Assembly (NCBI RefSeq): GCF_002797975.1
Contig: NZ_PGET01000001.1
Location: forward strand, 1,922,001 to 1,986,000
From: [Clostridium] celerecrescens 18A
GTDB taxonomy: Bacteria > Bacillota > Clostridia > Lachnospirales > Lachnospiraceae
DNA length: 64,000 nt
Direction of reading: 5' to 3'
The notes under the pieces were generated by a model, which saw only the letters and a list, made by a program, of their open reading frames with translations, had not been told where the DNA came from and did no database searches. Below, one piece after another: positions 1 through 8,810 of the stretch. Position numbers and translations under genes: made by a program. Positions within the stretch are counted from its first letter, which is position 1. Every line of letters begins with the position of its first letter.

Positions 1-462
1 ATTCTTTGGTCCGATCCGGCTCACCAAAAGATCACCCTCCATCTCCACAAATCGCACAAAGCCTGAGAGCAGATGAGTCTCATTATCAATATTACGGCAC
101 ATCTGAAATATTTCGTATACCTCTTGAACCTGAAGCATATGAACTATCTTTGCACCAAAATGAAAACCGTAAATTAAAAAACGGTATATTTTATCCCCAC
201 GGTCTCTTTCTTTACTTAACGCAGCCTTGTATACAGCAATATATGCTTCCTCCGAAATCTTCCCCCTGATAGCCTGTACCACCTTATCAACACTCTGGGC
301 GTTGACCGGAACCTCCTCATACTGGCAGAACAGCTCCATGGTATCCTCATCCCCCATAAGCCCAAGCTGCACATTCGCGTGGCCCTTTCTGCTGGTCCAT
401 GCTGCATATACACCGCTGAGAATGCCTTCTACGCTATTCTCACACAAATAGACTGTCTTCAT
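1..462 (-). CDS. TIGR03915-type putative DNA metabolism protein, C-terminus off window
   Basis: Partial gene, first 154 codons, open to the left edge. The translation begins MKTVYLCENSVEGILSGVY and contains FHFGAKIVHML further on, as in the small family (TIGR03915, DUF4130-like) that is almost always encoded next to the TIGR03916 radical SAM protein. Its ATG overlaps the stop of that gene as ATGA (459-462), so the two are translationally coupled. The biochemical role is unknown; a joint role in DNA repair or modification is inferred from the partner and from the LexA-type boxes in front of the pair. The family call is from memory of the sequence pattern. Confidence 0.8.
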   Translation of the reverse strand, partial: MKTVYLCENSVEGILSGVYAAWTSRKGHANVQLGLMGDEDTMELFCQYEEVPVNAQSVDKVVQAIRGKISEEAYIAVYKAALSKERDRGDKIYRFLIYGFHFGAKIVHMLQVQEVYEIFQMCRNIDNETHLLSGFVRFVEMEGDLLVSRIGPKN

Positions 463-1787
463 AACCGGACTCCTTTTAACTCTGTCAAAGCAGGTACACT
501 CATGTCATCAAACAAAGAAAGCTGCCGGAAAGTTCCTGTGGAACCGATGTCCCATACTTTTTTATGTTCCTCTCCTACAAGATGACTGGTAATAAAGTCC
601 TCCTCGATCTTAACCGGATACATCATCCTGCCGGAACAGGTTATAAAATAAAGCGCACGCTTCAGTACAACACCGATCTTCTTTAAAGCATCAAAATCAA
701 GCGGGCCATTCCTTCTGGCTGCGACTATACGCTTCACCGACTTCACTCCCATTCCGGGGACTCTCAGAAGGGTATAATAGTCTGCCCGGTTCACTTCCAC
801 TGGAAATAATTCCAGATGACGCAAGGCCCAGTCACACTTTGGGTCCAGAAATACATTGAAGTTCGGACGATCCTCGGAAAGCAGCTCTCCTGCCTGAAAT
901 CCATAGAAACGCATGAGCCAGTCTGCCTGGTACAGCCGGTGTTCCCGCAAAAGAGGAGGTCCCCCAGGAAGAGCCGGCAGGCTGCTGTCCTGATTGACTG
1001 GAACAAATGCAGAATAAAAAACCCGTTTTAAATCATAATTTTGATAAAGAGCCTCTGCTACCATCATCATCTGAAAATCATTTTCCCTAGTGGCCCCCAC
1101 GATCATCTGTGTGCTCTGACCGGCGGGTACAAAGGACGGAGCTTTCTTGTATTCCATCAGTTCGTAACGATTAGCCGTAATTCCTTTCTGAATCTGCTTC
1201 ATGGGAGTAAGAATCTTGCTCCTGCTTTTGCCGGGAGCCAGCTTCTTAAGTCCGTCGGCAGTCGGAAGCTCCAGATTGATACTCATACGATCTGCCAGAA
1301 ATCCTGTTTTTTCGATCAATACCGGATCTGCACCCGGAATGGCCTTTACATGGATATAACCGTGAAAATGGTATTCTTCCCGCAGCTTTTTAAGGGTCTG
1401 GTAAATCAAATCCATAGTATAGTCAGCACTGTGAAGGACCCCAGAGCTGAGGAACAGCCCTTCAATATAATTACGGCGGTAAAACTGGATTGTCAGCTGG
1501 CACACCTCCTCAGGGGTGAAAGCTGTTCTCACAACATCGTTAGAGCATCGGTTGATGCAATACTTGCAGTCATAGATGCACTGGTTGGTAAACAATATTT
1601 TCAGAAGGGATATACATCTGCCATCTGCAGAAAAGCTATGGCAGATTCCGCATGCCTTCGTATTCCCGAGGGTCCCCGCTTTTCCCTTTCGGTCCACTCC
1701 GCTGGATGTACAGGCAACATCATATTTTGCGGCATCTGATAATATTTCAAGCTTTTCCTGTACACTTAATTCTTCCTGAATCAGCAT
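459..1787 (-). CDS. Putative DNA modification/repair radical SAM protein (TIGR03916 type)
   Basis: 442 residues. The radical SAM cluster motif CIYDCKYC (CX3CX2C) lies near residue 70-80, followed by a further Cys (INRC). The C-terminal third holds a helix-hairpin-helix-like stretch (LLRVPGMGVKSVKRI), the usual DNA-contacting element of this family. The start is supported by a GAGGTGGAG ribosome site just upstream. It is the first gene of a two-gene operon, overlapping the next gene by 4 bp, and is preceded by a sigma-A promoter with two LexA-like boxes. Predicted role: a SAM radical enzyme acting on damaged or modified DNA; the actual reaction is not known for the family. Confidence 0.88.
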   Translation of the reverse strand: MLIQEELSVQEKLEILSDAAKYDVACTSSGVDRKGKAGTLGNTKACGICHSFSADGRCISLLKILFTNQCIYDCKYCINRCSNDVVRTAFTPEEVCQLTIQFYRRNYIEGLFLSSGVLHSADYTMDLIYQTLKKLREEYHFHGYIHVKAIPGADPVLIEKTGFLADRMSINLELPTADGLKKLAPGKSRSKILTPMKQIQKGITANRYELMEYKKAPSFVPAGQSTQMIVGATRENDFQMMMVAEALYQNYDLKRVFYSAFVPVNQDSSLPALPGGPPLLREHRLYQADWLMRFYGFQAGELLSEDRPNFNVFLDPKCDWALRHLELFPVEVNRADYYTLLRVPGMGVKSVKRIVAARRNGPLDFDALKKIGVVLKRALYFITCSGRMMYPVKIEEDFITSHLVGEEHKKVWDIGSTGTFRQLSLFDDMSVPALTELKGVRL

Positions 1788-1797
1788 CTCTCCACCT

Positions 1798-1811
1798 CGA
1801 ACACACGTTCT
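1798..1811 (-). promoter_or_regulatory. LexA (SOS) box 1
   Basis: The plus strand reads CGAACACACGTTCT, a perfect GAAC-N4-GTTC palindrome that matches the Bacillus/Clostridium consensus CGAACRNRYGTTYC at 13 of 14 positions. It covers the expected transcription start of the radical SAM gene, an ideal place for repression. Confidence 0.78.
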
Positions 1812-1819
1812 TTTCTTTT

Positions 1820-1848
1820 ATTGTAGCATAGTCAAACCTTTTTTTCAA
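1820..1848 (-). promoter_or_regulatory. Sigma-A promoter of the DNA-repair pair
   Basis: On the minus strand TTGAAA (1843-1848) and TACAAT (1820-1825) are separated by 17 bp. The predicted transcript starts near 1813, about 25 bp before the radical SAM start codon. LexA-like boxes lie on both sides. Confidence 0.75.
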
Positions 1849-1855
1849 GCATTTT

Positions 1856-1869
1856 CGAATGTATGTTCT
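1856..1869 (-). promoter_or_regulatory. LexA (SOS) box 2
   Basis: The plus strand reads CGAATGTATGTTCT, with one half site perfect and the other differing at one base (GAAT for GAAC). It lies just upstream of the -35 element, 58 bp (start to start) from box 1. Confidence 0.6.
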
Positions 1870-2282
1870 TAATTTTAAAGATTTAACAGAGTCTGGGCTC
1901 ATGAAATGTCCAAATAGGAAGATGCCACAAGATGCGAAGATGTACAAGATATAAGCGCAGAGATAGAAAAATGGAATCTTTTAAATAGGTAAAACATGCT
2001 TAAAAAGCAGCAGAAAGGAGGCGGAAATGCACGCGCTCTCTTTCTGCTGCCTATACATAAACCTGAAATCTTTCGCCCCCTGCGGTTGATCCATTTGCCG
2101 GTTCCGGCACTTATCCGTAAAATTCTGCTTCGTTATCCTCCATCTCCTCCATCTGGATAAAGCAATCGGCGGGAGCTTAGAAACCTTACAAAGCTGGATA
2201 CAATAATGGACACAATAATGGATACAATGCTCCTTCCCATGATCTCTTCATGTTTCAAGATGGGAAAGGTCCTTTTGTACTG
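1870..2282. other. Intergenic region with a doubtful 35-codon ORF
   Basis: Contains a terminator (2002-2050, listed separately). On the minus strand 2133-2240 can encode a 35-residue peptide starting MGRSIVSIIVSIIV, with a short hydrophobic stretch followed by basic residues and a Gly/Asp tail. The hydrophobic part comes from a local near-repeat (GGATACAATAAT / GGACACAATAAT). No convincing ribosome site precedes it. Nothing else was recognised here. Confidence 0.3.
2002..2050 (-). terminator. Rho-independent terminator
   Basis: Minus-strand arms GCAGCAGAAAG (2040-2050) and CTTTCTGCTGC (2007-2017) are an 11-bp perfect stem followed by TTTTT (2002-2006). Probably ends the MMPL/coiled-coil operon, leaving a 3' tail of about 230 nt. 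Confidence 0.65.
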
Positions 2283-4520
2283 TTATTTAAAAACAGAAGT
2301 GATAGTACTCCAGATATATTTGAAAATATTCCCGATGCGGTGGAAAATATTTCCGTCAGAATGAAAGTCTTCATCAACTTTTACATCTTCACTGTCCTGC
2401 TTATCTTTTATCTCCTCAGTACGCAGAATCATCTGAATGCTCCTGGGGGACGGATTTTTTGCCGAGGTCATGGACACCGGAGAGGCTTCCAAATCAATGT
2501 TTAAAATAGTCGTATCTTCTATCGTATATTCATCCCATTTGTCATCAATCATATCCTTAATGGTGTCTTTTGCATTTCTCAAAACCTCAGTCTGATTCAG
2601 CCCATTCCCTGCCTCATCTAACGTACCAGCAAGGCCATTTAAGGTTTTCTCCGTACTGCTGTTTAAGGAATCGCCAACCACTTTCATCTGATTTTCAAGG
2701 GACCGGAAAAATACATTCATGGAATCAATGCCTCTGGAGGCGCTGTCTGTCATTTTTCCAATATCATTTAAAGTCGCGATCATATCATCATGGTGACGGT
2801 TTAGGATGCCATTTAATTCATCCACTGAGTTGATCAGATCATCGGCCGTATCACAGATATTCCCTGTAGCAGTGGCTATGTCAATTAATCCGTCTATCGT
2901 TCCGTTTATAGGGCCTCTTAAGGATTGTAAGTCTGCCATCAGCATACCGGTCATCCCCAGCATTGTTCCCAGATCTCCGGTCAGCCCCGCACCGCTGTTA
3001 ACAATCTGCGGAAGAAGTGCGGCTAAAGGTGCGGCTGCTTCCATTATTTCCTTGGATCCATTGCTTGGGGTAGCCTTACGGCCGGTTGCCAAAGCGGAAG
3101 ACAGATAACCGGTAAGAGCATTGATTTCCGGAATAGAATAGTCCTTCTCATTAAACAAATAGGAAGATATCTCGTCTTCATCCATCAGACCTTCATCCTG
3201 GATCTCCTGGATCAGATCCTGTAAGTCAGTATTTCTCATTCCTGCCGCCGAAGTACTTAGGGTATTGCTAAGGGCCGCCAGATTAGGAAGGGACTGACCA
3301 AGAGAGGCTAATTCCTTTGCCAGCTGCTGCTGCTCCGTTGTCAGAGTATTTAAGCGTCCTTCTATTTTTTTAACCTGCCCCATAAAAGCCTGGGATTTCA
3401 TATCCGTCTGAGAACTCTTCGCCATTTTCCGCAGGTCATCCACTTCATTTCTTAAATACCGGACACTGTCCTGCAGATCTCCTAGATCAGGGGACAGGTC
3501 GTCAAGAATTCCCACCATATGATTTGTCTGGGTCCTGATCTCATTTAAAGCATTTCCGGCATTCTGCGTATGGTTATAAAAGGGCCGCATGGTCTGGGAC
3601 AAATTGTCAAGAGCTGCCAAAGCCTCATCCGCATTCTCATACACCTTACCCTTGGAATCGGCAAATATCTGCCTGGTCCTGTCAAGTCCCCTGAGACCAT
3701 CCGCCGTATCTGCGATGCCTTTTTGCATGTTTCCCATGGAGTCTAAAACCACATCCAGGCTGTCGCTGATCGCATCTGCAGAATCCTCCATGGTTTCCTT
3801 TGCATCTCTTAAATCTGCAATTTTATCAAGCTGGCTAACTGTCAAAGGTACCATGGTAAAGATCATGCCGGAAAATTTAAAATCTTCTGAACCGATGTGG
3901 ATGGAATAATGGCCTTCCTCACCTGGCAATTGAAAGAATACAGCCATATTTAAATTACCGATAGACTGCACCTGTGCGCCTTCCGCTTCCAGGCTTAAGT
4001 TTTTATCCATATCAACAACTGTGCTGGCCATTAGGGCCATGTTATTCCGGTAGTAATCGGAAACTCCTTGATTGGGAACCAGATCCACATTGACCTCAAT
4101 CAGGCCCTTTTCGCCGGCCAGCTCTTCTGCCTTTTTCTCTACACCGTTTAAACGGTAACTTACTTTAATATCCCAGGGGAGCTGGGATTTCTCTGTTTGG
4201 GTCCGGCCTTCAAAATAAAACCGGCTTCCTGTCTCTTCGGGAGAAAAGGTGACAGAGCCATCCTCCCCTATTACAGGTTCCGAATGGTCCGTTAAGTTCA
4301 TTACCTTATCGTAAACCCCGTAATCTACTACCATGCTGTTTCCATTCATCTGGTAATTCTTTACAATGCTGCTTTCCTTGATCTCCCCATAAGGATCCAT
4401 GGTCACATAAAGAGTTTCATCATACTGGGGCACATCAGGCGAGGCCAGGGCCGGCAGTATGGATTCAAGGGAGACTATGACAGCCAGGCCCATACTTATG
4501 ATTCTATTATACTTCTTCAT
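2283..4520 (-). CDS. Secreted coiled-coil partner of MMPL exporter
   Basis: 745 residues. An N-terminal signal-like segment (residues about 5-27, ending PALAS) is followed by a beta-rich domain to about residue 235 and then a long heptad-rich region with many 'program-like' Asp/Leu/Met repeats to about 670. It resembles the extracellular coiled-coil proteins (YhgE/Pip-like architecture) encoded next to MMPL exporters. I see no clear C-terminal membrane anchor, only a short aromatic tail. It overlaps the end of the exporter gene by 14 bp and has its own AGGAGAG site, so it is translated from the same mRNA. Role inferred: periplasm-equivalent adaptor or cargo-handling partner of the exporter. 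No precise family name is certain. Confidence 0.6.
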   Translation of the reverse strand: MKKYNRIISMGLAVIVSLESILPALASPDVPQYDETLYVTMDPYGEIKESSIVKNYQMNGNSMVVDYGVYDKVMNLTDHSEPVIGEDGSVTFSPEETGSRFYFEGRTQTEKSQLPWDIKVSYRLNGVEKKAEELAGEKGLIEVNVDLVPNQGVSDYYRNNMALMASTVVDMDKNLSLEAEGAQVQSIGNLNMAVFFQLPGEEGHYSIHIGSEDFKFSGMIFTMVPLTVSQLDKIADLRDAKETMEDSADAISDSLDVVLDSMGNMQKGIADTADGLRGLDRTRQIFADSKGKVYENADEALAALDNLSQTMRPFYNHTQNAGNALNEIRTQTNHMVGILDDLSPDLGDLQDSVRYLRNEVDDLRKMAKSSQTDMKSQAFMGQVKKIEGRLNTLTTEQQQLAKELASLGQSLPNLAALSNTLSTSAAGMRNTDLQDLIQEIQDEGLMDEDEISSYLFNEKDYSIPEINALTGYLSSALATGRKATPSNGSKEIMEAAAPLAALLPQIVNSGAGLTGDLGTMLGMTGMLMADLQSLRGPINGTIDGLIDIATATGNICDTADDLINSVDELNGILNRHHDDMIATLNDIGKMTDSASRGIDSMNVFFRSLENQMKVVGDSLNSSTEKTLNGLAGTLDEAGNGLNQTEVLRNAKDTIKDMIDDKWDEYTIEDTTILNIDLEASPVSMTSAKNPSPRSIQMILRTEEIKDKQDSEDVKVDEDFHSDGNIFHRIGNIFKYIWSTITSVFK

Positions 4521-6690
4521 GATCGTTCTCTCCTTTGATTTTCACTTTTCCATATCTTAAACGTCGTTTTTCTCTTCTTTTTACCGCACGGAGCTGCTGA
4601 TTCTGGATCTGCTTGTCAAAGGTGCTAAGCAAGGCAGGAAGCAGGGAAAGTACCAAAACCATGCTTAAAAGTGCTCCCCTTCCCACCAGGCGTCCCACCT
4701 GGGAAATCGCTTGTATGGACGATGTAAAATACAAAAGATAACCGACTACCGTAAGAATACCGCCTGACGTAAAAATGGAAAGAGTACTTTTTGAAATAGC
4801 AGCCTTGGCAGAGTCCGTGTTGTTCATGGTTTTACGGAAGCCCAGATAATTATTGGTCATTAGGATGGAATAATCAATGGTAGCTCCCAGCTGCAGGCAG
4901 CTTACGATGATGTATCCGATGTACACCATGTAGTCTCCAAGCACATATGGTAACGTCATATTTAAATAAATGGCCACTTCAATCGGTATAATTACAAGAA
5001 TCGGTACCAGAACAGACCGGAAGGTTGCAAAAACAACCAAAGCCACTCCCGCCAAAGACAACAGTGACACTTTATTGTAGTCATCCGTTAAAATGTCACG
5101 GATATCAATTGTCGTGGGGGTCATACCTATCACATAGGCATCTTCCGGATAGTACTCCCTGATCAATTGTTCCAGCTCCTGACTGCATTCAAAGGCGTAC
5201 GGACTCTCCTGGACCGTGTTTAGGGAAATCAAAAGCCTGGCGTATTTTTCACTCCGAAGCTGTTCAGTCACTTTTTCAGGAAGAAAGCTTTCCGGAATTC
5301 CCTTGGGAATAGTCCCCGCCATAGACATTGCATAATTTACGAAATCCAGCTCCTCCAAGGCGTCCGTCAGCTGCCGTTCGGTAACAATCGATCCATTGGG
5401 AACAATTCCAATGATCATGTTTGATTTTCCGAATTCTTCATTGATAGCCCTGGTATCCTCATAAACTCTTGTTCCAGGTCCAGCTCCAATGGCATCATCG
5501 CCGTAGTAGAAAACGTTCATATTCTGACCGAAATAACAGGGAACAGCCAGAAAAATGGCAATAACAAAAACAGGCTTCCGGATCTGGTTCATTAATTTTG
5601 CAAACCGGTCAAAAGAAGGGATGAACGGTTTATGGGCTGTTTTTTCAATCTTATCATTAAAGTGCAGGATCAGAGTCGGCATAAGGAATAGTACGGTAGC
5701 CAGACTGCAAATGATCCCTTTGGTCAGTACAAATCCCACATCCTTACCAATGGTAAAGCGCATGAATGCAATAACAAGAAACCCTACTATGGTGGTGGCC
5801 CCGCTCGCAAGAATAGAACTGCAGGATTCCTTTACTGCCAGTTCCATGGCCTCATGGATCTCGACGCCGGTATTCTTAATTGCCGTAAAAGTATGTAAAA
5901 GGAAAATGGAATAATCCATGGATACCGCCAATTGTAAAATGGCTGCCGTGGAAAACGTAAAAAATGATATGGTTCCGAACATCAGGTTGGATCCCATATT
6001 CAAGACAATGGCCACAACCATGACGAAGATAAACAAAAACGGTTCCATCCAGGATGTTGTGGTAAGGGTTAAGATCACCCAGATGATTACGAGCGCCATT
6101 CCAATCGCCATGGTAATCTCTTTTGTTATGGATTCCTCCCGCTCTTTACTGGAAACGGCGCTTCCTGCAAAATAGCCTCTGTCTTTTCCTACAATTTCAT
6201 AAATCCCGTCTACCGCTTTCCGGGTTACCTGACTATCATCGCCGTTTTCAAATATTACATCCATCAAAGCATACCCGTCACGATAATAATCTTCCATGGA
6301 AAACGCATCCACAGACATCATATCGGTAATCCCCTGATCCACAAAAGAAGCTCCCATATAAACATCCGTGGTTAAATCCGGACCTATTACCAGATCCACC
6401 CCTTCCAGGTCCGATATTTGCTGTCTTATTTTTTTTGCTTCCTGAAGGCTTACATCCTTTACCATGATACGGGCCATTCCAGGATATCCAAACTCATCCT
6501 CCATCACATCAAGAGCCTGTTTTGTTTGGGCAAACTGCGGCAGGTATTTGCTTAAATCGTAATTGACCTTTACAAAAGGAAAACAGATGGCACAAATGAT
6601 GGCCGCAAGAAAGAAAAAAGTCTCTATTTCCTTCCCGCGGAACACAATAATATGTACGATTCTATCAAATAAACTTCTGTCTCTCTTCAT
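4507..6690 (-). CDS. MMPL/RND-family exporter
   Basis: About 727 residues, two homologous halves each with one N-terminal membrane helix, a large extracytoplasmic loop and five further helices: the RND/MMPL plan, as in YdfJ-type proteins. Each half holds a conserved motif with an Asp in the helix after the loop (AVSMDYSIFL and GATIDYSILM), the usual proton-relay position of MMPL proteins. An ATG at 6702 is open, but GGAGGAA lies inside codons 2-4, so the ATG at 6690 (MKRDRSLFD) is the likely start. It is co-transcribed with the coiled-coil gene and divergent from a TetR gene that probably represses it. The substrate (lipid, drug or peptide) is unknown. Confidence 0.85.
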   Translation of the reverse strand: MKRDRSLFDRIVHIIVFRGKEIETFFFLAAIICAICFPFVKVNYDLSKYLPQFAQTKQALDVMEDEFGYPGMARIMVKDVSLQEAKKIRQQISDLEGVDLVIGPDLTTDVYMGASFVDQGITDMMSVDAFSMEDYYRDGYALMDVIFENGDDSQVTRKAVDGIYEIVGKDRGYFAGSAVSSKEREESITKEITMAIGMALVIIWVILTLTTTSWMEPFLFIFVMVVAIVLNMGSNLMFGTISFFTFSTAAILQLAVSMDYSIFLLHTFTAIKNTGVEIHEAMELAVKESCSSILASGATTIVGFLVIAFMRFTIGKDVGFVLTKGIICSLATVLFLMPTLILHFNDKIEKTAHKPFIPSFDRFAKLMNQIRKPVFVIAIFLAVPCYFGQNMNVFYYGDDAIGAGPGTRVYEDTRAINEEFGKSNMIIGIVPNGSIVTERQLTDALEELDFVNYAMSMAGTIPKGIPESFLPEKVTEQLRSEKYARLLISLNTVQESPYAFECSQELEQLIREYYPEDAYVIGMTPTTIDIRDILTDDYNKVSLLSLAGVALVVFATFRSVLVPILVIIPIEVAIYLNMTLPYVLGDYMVYIGYIIVSCLQLGATIDYSILMTNNYLGFRKTMNNTDSAKAAISKSTLSIFTSGGILTVVGYLLYFTSSIQAISQVGRLVGRGALLSMVLVLSLLPALLSTFDKQIQNQQLRAVKRREKRRLRYGKVKIKGENDHEEV

Positions 6691-6734
6691 AGTTTCCTCC
6701 ATTACCCATCCTTTTTCTGTTAATAGATATATTA

Positions 6735-6763
6735 TTGACTTTTGAACACGTGTACATTATAAT
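6735..6763 (+). promoter_or_regulatory. tetR promoter with palindromic operator
   Basis: TTGACT (6735-6740) and TATAAT (6758-6763) are 17 bp apart on the plus strand. The spacer holds TGAACACGTGTACA (6743-6756), a palindrome of the form TGwACACGTGTwCA. A TetR dimer bound here would block its own promoter and probably also the divergent exporter operon. Confidence 0.6.
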
Positions 6764-6932
6764 ACTCTTGTAAATAAGTTTCAATAATCAATCAATTAAG
6801 AAGAATCTATTAATGATCACAAAGTCTTTTTTAATGCAATATTCAACACTCTTTGATGTTGTGTTCATTATTTTCAGGGATTCAGGCTCTGAAATTAAGA
6901 AGCAAGCCAAGAAGCACAATTGGAGGAATCGT

Positions 6933-7514
6933 ATGGAAACTCAAAAACAGGATCGCCGCATCCGAAAAACTCAGAAGCTATTGAAAGAAAGCCTTCTTGA
7001 ACTCATGGAAAAAAAGGACTTTAAGAATATTTCCGTGAAAGACATCACGGAACTGGCAGATTTAAACCGGGGTACTTTTTATCTTCACTATACCGATACC
7101 TACAACCTGTTACAGGAGATGGAATCCGAAGTCTTAGATGATTTTCAGGATATGGTAAGCAACTGCCGCTATGCCTTTAAAAAGGGTTCGCTCCTGCCCG
7201 TTGTTATACCAATCATTCATTATATTGAGGAGAACAAAAAGATATGTAAGATCCTTTTTGAGAACAGCTCCTCCAATGATTTTGTAAACCGCTTCCATAC
7301 CCTTGTCTTAAAAAACGGAACTGCGATCATCAGGGAACAGTATCCTGCTGCCAGGGAAGTGACCCTGAACTATTACCTTGAATTTATCACATACGGACTG
7401 ACCGGTGTCCTGAAGCAATGGCTTGATACGGATATGCAGCAGCCAAAGGAAGAGGTAGCCGAATTTGTGGATAAGATGATCATGGGAACTGCGCAAAAGC
7501 TCCTTGCTGTTTAA
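6933..7514 (+). CDS. TetR/AcrR-family transcriptional regulator
   Basis: 193 residues from the ATG at 6933, chosen because GGAGGAAT precedes it; the longer open frame from 6813 runs through the promoter region. The N-terminal helix-turn-helix (about residues 10-60: ISVKDITELADLNRGTFYLHY) is the standard TetR DNA-binding domain, followed by an all-helical ligand domain of the TetR_C_7 or similar type. The divergent MMPL exporter operon and the palindrome in the shared intergenic region point to local repression of an efflux system. Ligand unknown. Confidence 0.88.
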   Translation: METQKQDRRIRKTQKLLKESLLELMEKKDFKNISVKDITELADLNRGTFYLHYTDTYNLLQEMESEVLDDFQDMVSNCRYAFKKGSLLPVVIPIIHYIEENKKICKILFENSSSNDFVNRFHTLVLKNGTAIIREQYPAAREVTLNYYLEFITYGLTGVLKQWLDTDMQQPKEEVAEFVDKMIMGTAQKLLAV

Positions 7515-7634
7515 AGAAATCATTTTTTGTCATAAATCCTTATTTTTCGCCAGGAATCAACCGATATATGGATAGCGATGTCATACAGCCATTTAACTGT
7601 ATGCTGCATCAATACTTACACAAGGATGAACTTT

Positions 7635-8684
7635 ATGCTGAAAAATATAAAATCCAAAGATAAGAAGATTCCAAAAACACCCCCTATAAAAGGGAAGGAA
7701 GTAAATAATAAACAAAATAAAGCGAAACCGGCAAAAGCTTCAAAAGACAAAGGAAAAGGTCTATTACCTAAAAATAAAAGAGTTCTCGTTTTGATGGGAG
7801 CCGCCCTGCTGATCGTTATTATGGGATCTGTTCAGGCCATTATTATGCTTACGTCCCAAAAGAAGGGTGAGTCAGACGAAAAGGCAGAAGTAGCACCAAC
7901 CTACTACTTTTCAAAAGAAGAAGATATTTCTTCGGTTACTGAAATTGTTGGCGCACGCGATTTTAAAAAGCTGGAGGCTTCTGAAGCCAGCTCTGAAGCA
8001 GAAACGAAGGAAACCGTTGATCAGACAACGGAATCATCTTCCGGCACTGCTTCACAAACATCCGGCCTGGAAGCCAGTTACAAATATCTTCATGTGGAAG
8101 ATACCTCCGCTGATATAAAAAGCTACATGGATTATCTGGAGGAAAAAAAGAATTTCATTAATATAACGGATAAGTCCGAACAGCCAGAGTCCGGACAGCC
8201 TTCCTCAGAAGAGACCCCAAAGACAAGCTCAGAATTCTATCAGCTTGCCGGGCCGTCTAAAGATTCCGCTTCCTATCTTTCCATTACCCTGGAATCCGAA
8301 GTAGACAGCTATACCGTAACCACCAGTAAAGAAAGCCAGCCCTGGAGCACCTATTTTAAGGACCAGTGGAATCAGCAGAAAAAGATAATCGCTGATTTTG
8401 AAAAACTGCCAAAAGCGACCAATACCATAGAACAGGCAGAGGATGCCGTCCGCACCCTGAGCCAGGAAAAGCTTGGCCTGGCGGAAGCTTCCGACTCTTA
8501 TGAATTTATCGCATCACCTGGTATATCTAAAATAGGCGGAAAAAATTACTATACAGTCAGGACATACAAACGCCAGCCTGACAGTACTCTGATTTATATA
8601 GCAACCTATTTATTTGACTATGAAACCAGCAATGTAGCCTTTCAGTACGATGAAGTAACAGGAAAGACAACTCCGCTGGGATGA
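7635..8684 (+). CDS. Membrane-anchored Ser/Glu-rich protein, unknown function
   Basis: 349 residues from the ATG at 7635, preceded by a modest AAGGATG site; an ATG at 7578 is also in frame. A very basic, Lys-rich cytoplasmic tail (about residues 1-50) leads into one membrane helix (about 55-78, LIVIMGSVQAIIML), then a low-complexity Ser/Glu/Thr linker, then a C-terminal folded region of about 130 residues ending TGKTTPLG. The topology is N-in, with an extracellular C-terminal domain. I do not recognise the family. It stands alone between the TetR gene and a terminator; a link to the exporter is possible but not shown. Confidence 0.6.
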   Translation: MLKNIKSKDKKIPKTPPIKGKEVNNKQNKAKPAKASKDKGKGLLPKNKRVLVLMGAALLIVIMGSVQAIIMLTSQKKGESDEKAEVAPTYYFSKEEDISSVTEIVGARDFKKLEASEASSEAETKETVDQTTESSSGTASQTSGLEASYKYLHVEDTSADIKSYMDYLEEKKNFINITDKSEQPESGQPSSEETPKTSSEFYQLAGPSKDSASYLSITLESEVDSYTVTTSKESQPWSTYFKDQWNQQKKIIADFEKLPKATNTIEQAEDAVRTLSQEKLGLAEASDSYEFIASPGISKIGGKNYYTVRTYKRQPDSTLIYIATYLFDYETSNVAFQYDEVTGKTTPLG

Positions 8685-8694
8685 TTATACACGA

Positions 8695-8754
8695 AAAAGA
8701 CGGACAGTCCTTATGGTGTGCTACCCATATCATTAAGGACCGGTACCGTCTTTT
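8695..8754 (+). terminator. Terminator after the anchored protein gene
   Basis: Outer arms AAAAGACGG (8695-8703) and CCGTCTTTT (8746-8754), with inner arms GTCCTTATG and CATTAAGGAC, followed by TTTTCC. The A/T flanks on both sides make it potentially bidirectional. Confidence 0.75.
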
Positions 8755-8810
8755 CCTATTTTCCTTTTTATGCTATAGTTAGCTTATAAAAAACAGAAGG
8801 AGATGTTTTA

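Noticed and set aside
1041..1739. 232-codon plus-strand ORF opposite the radical SAM gene
   Set aside because: Antisense shadow of a well-supported gene; no ribosome site and no recognisable domain.
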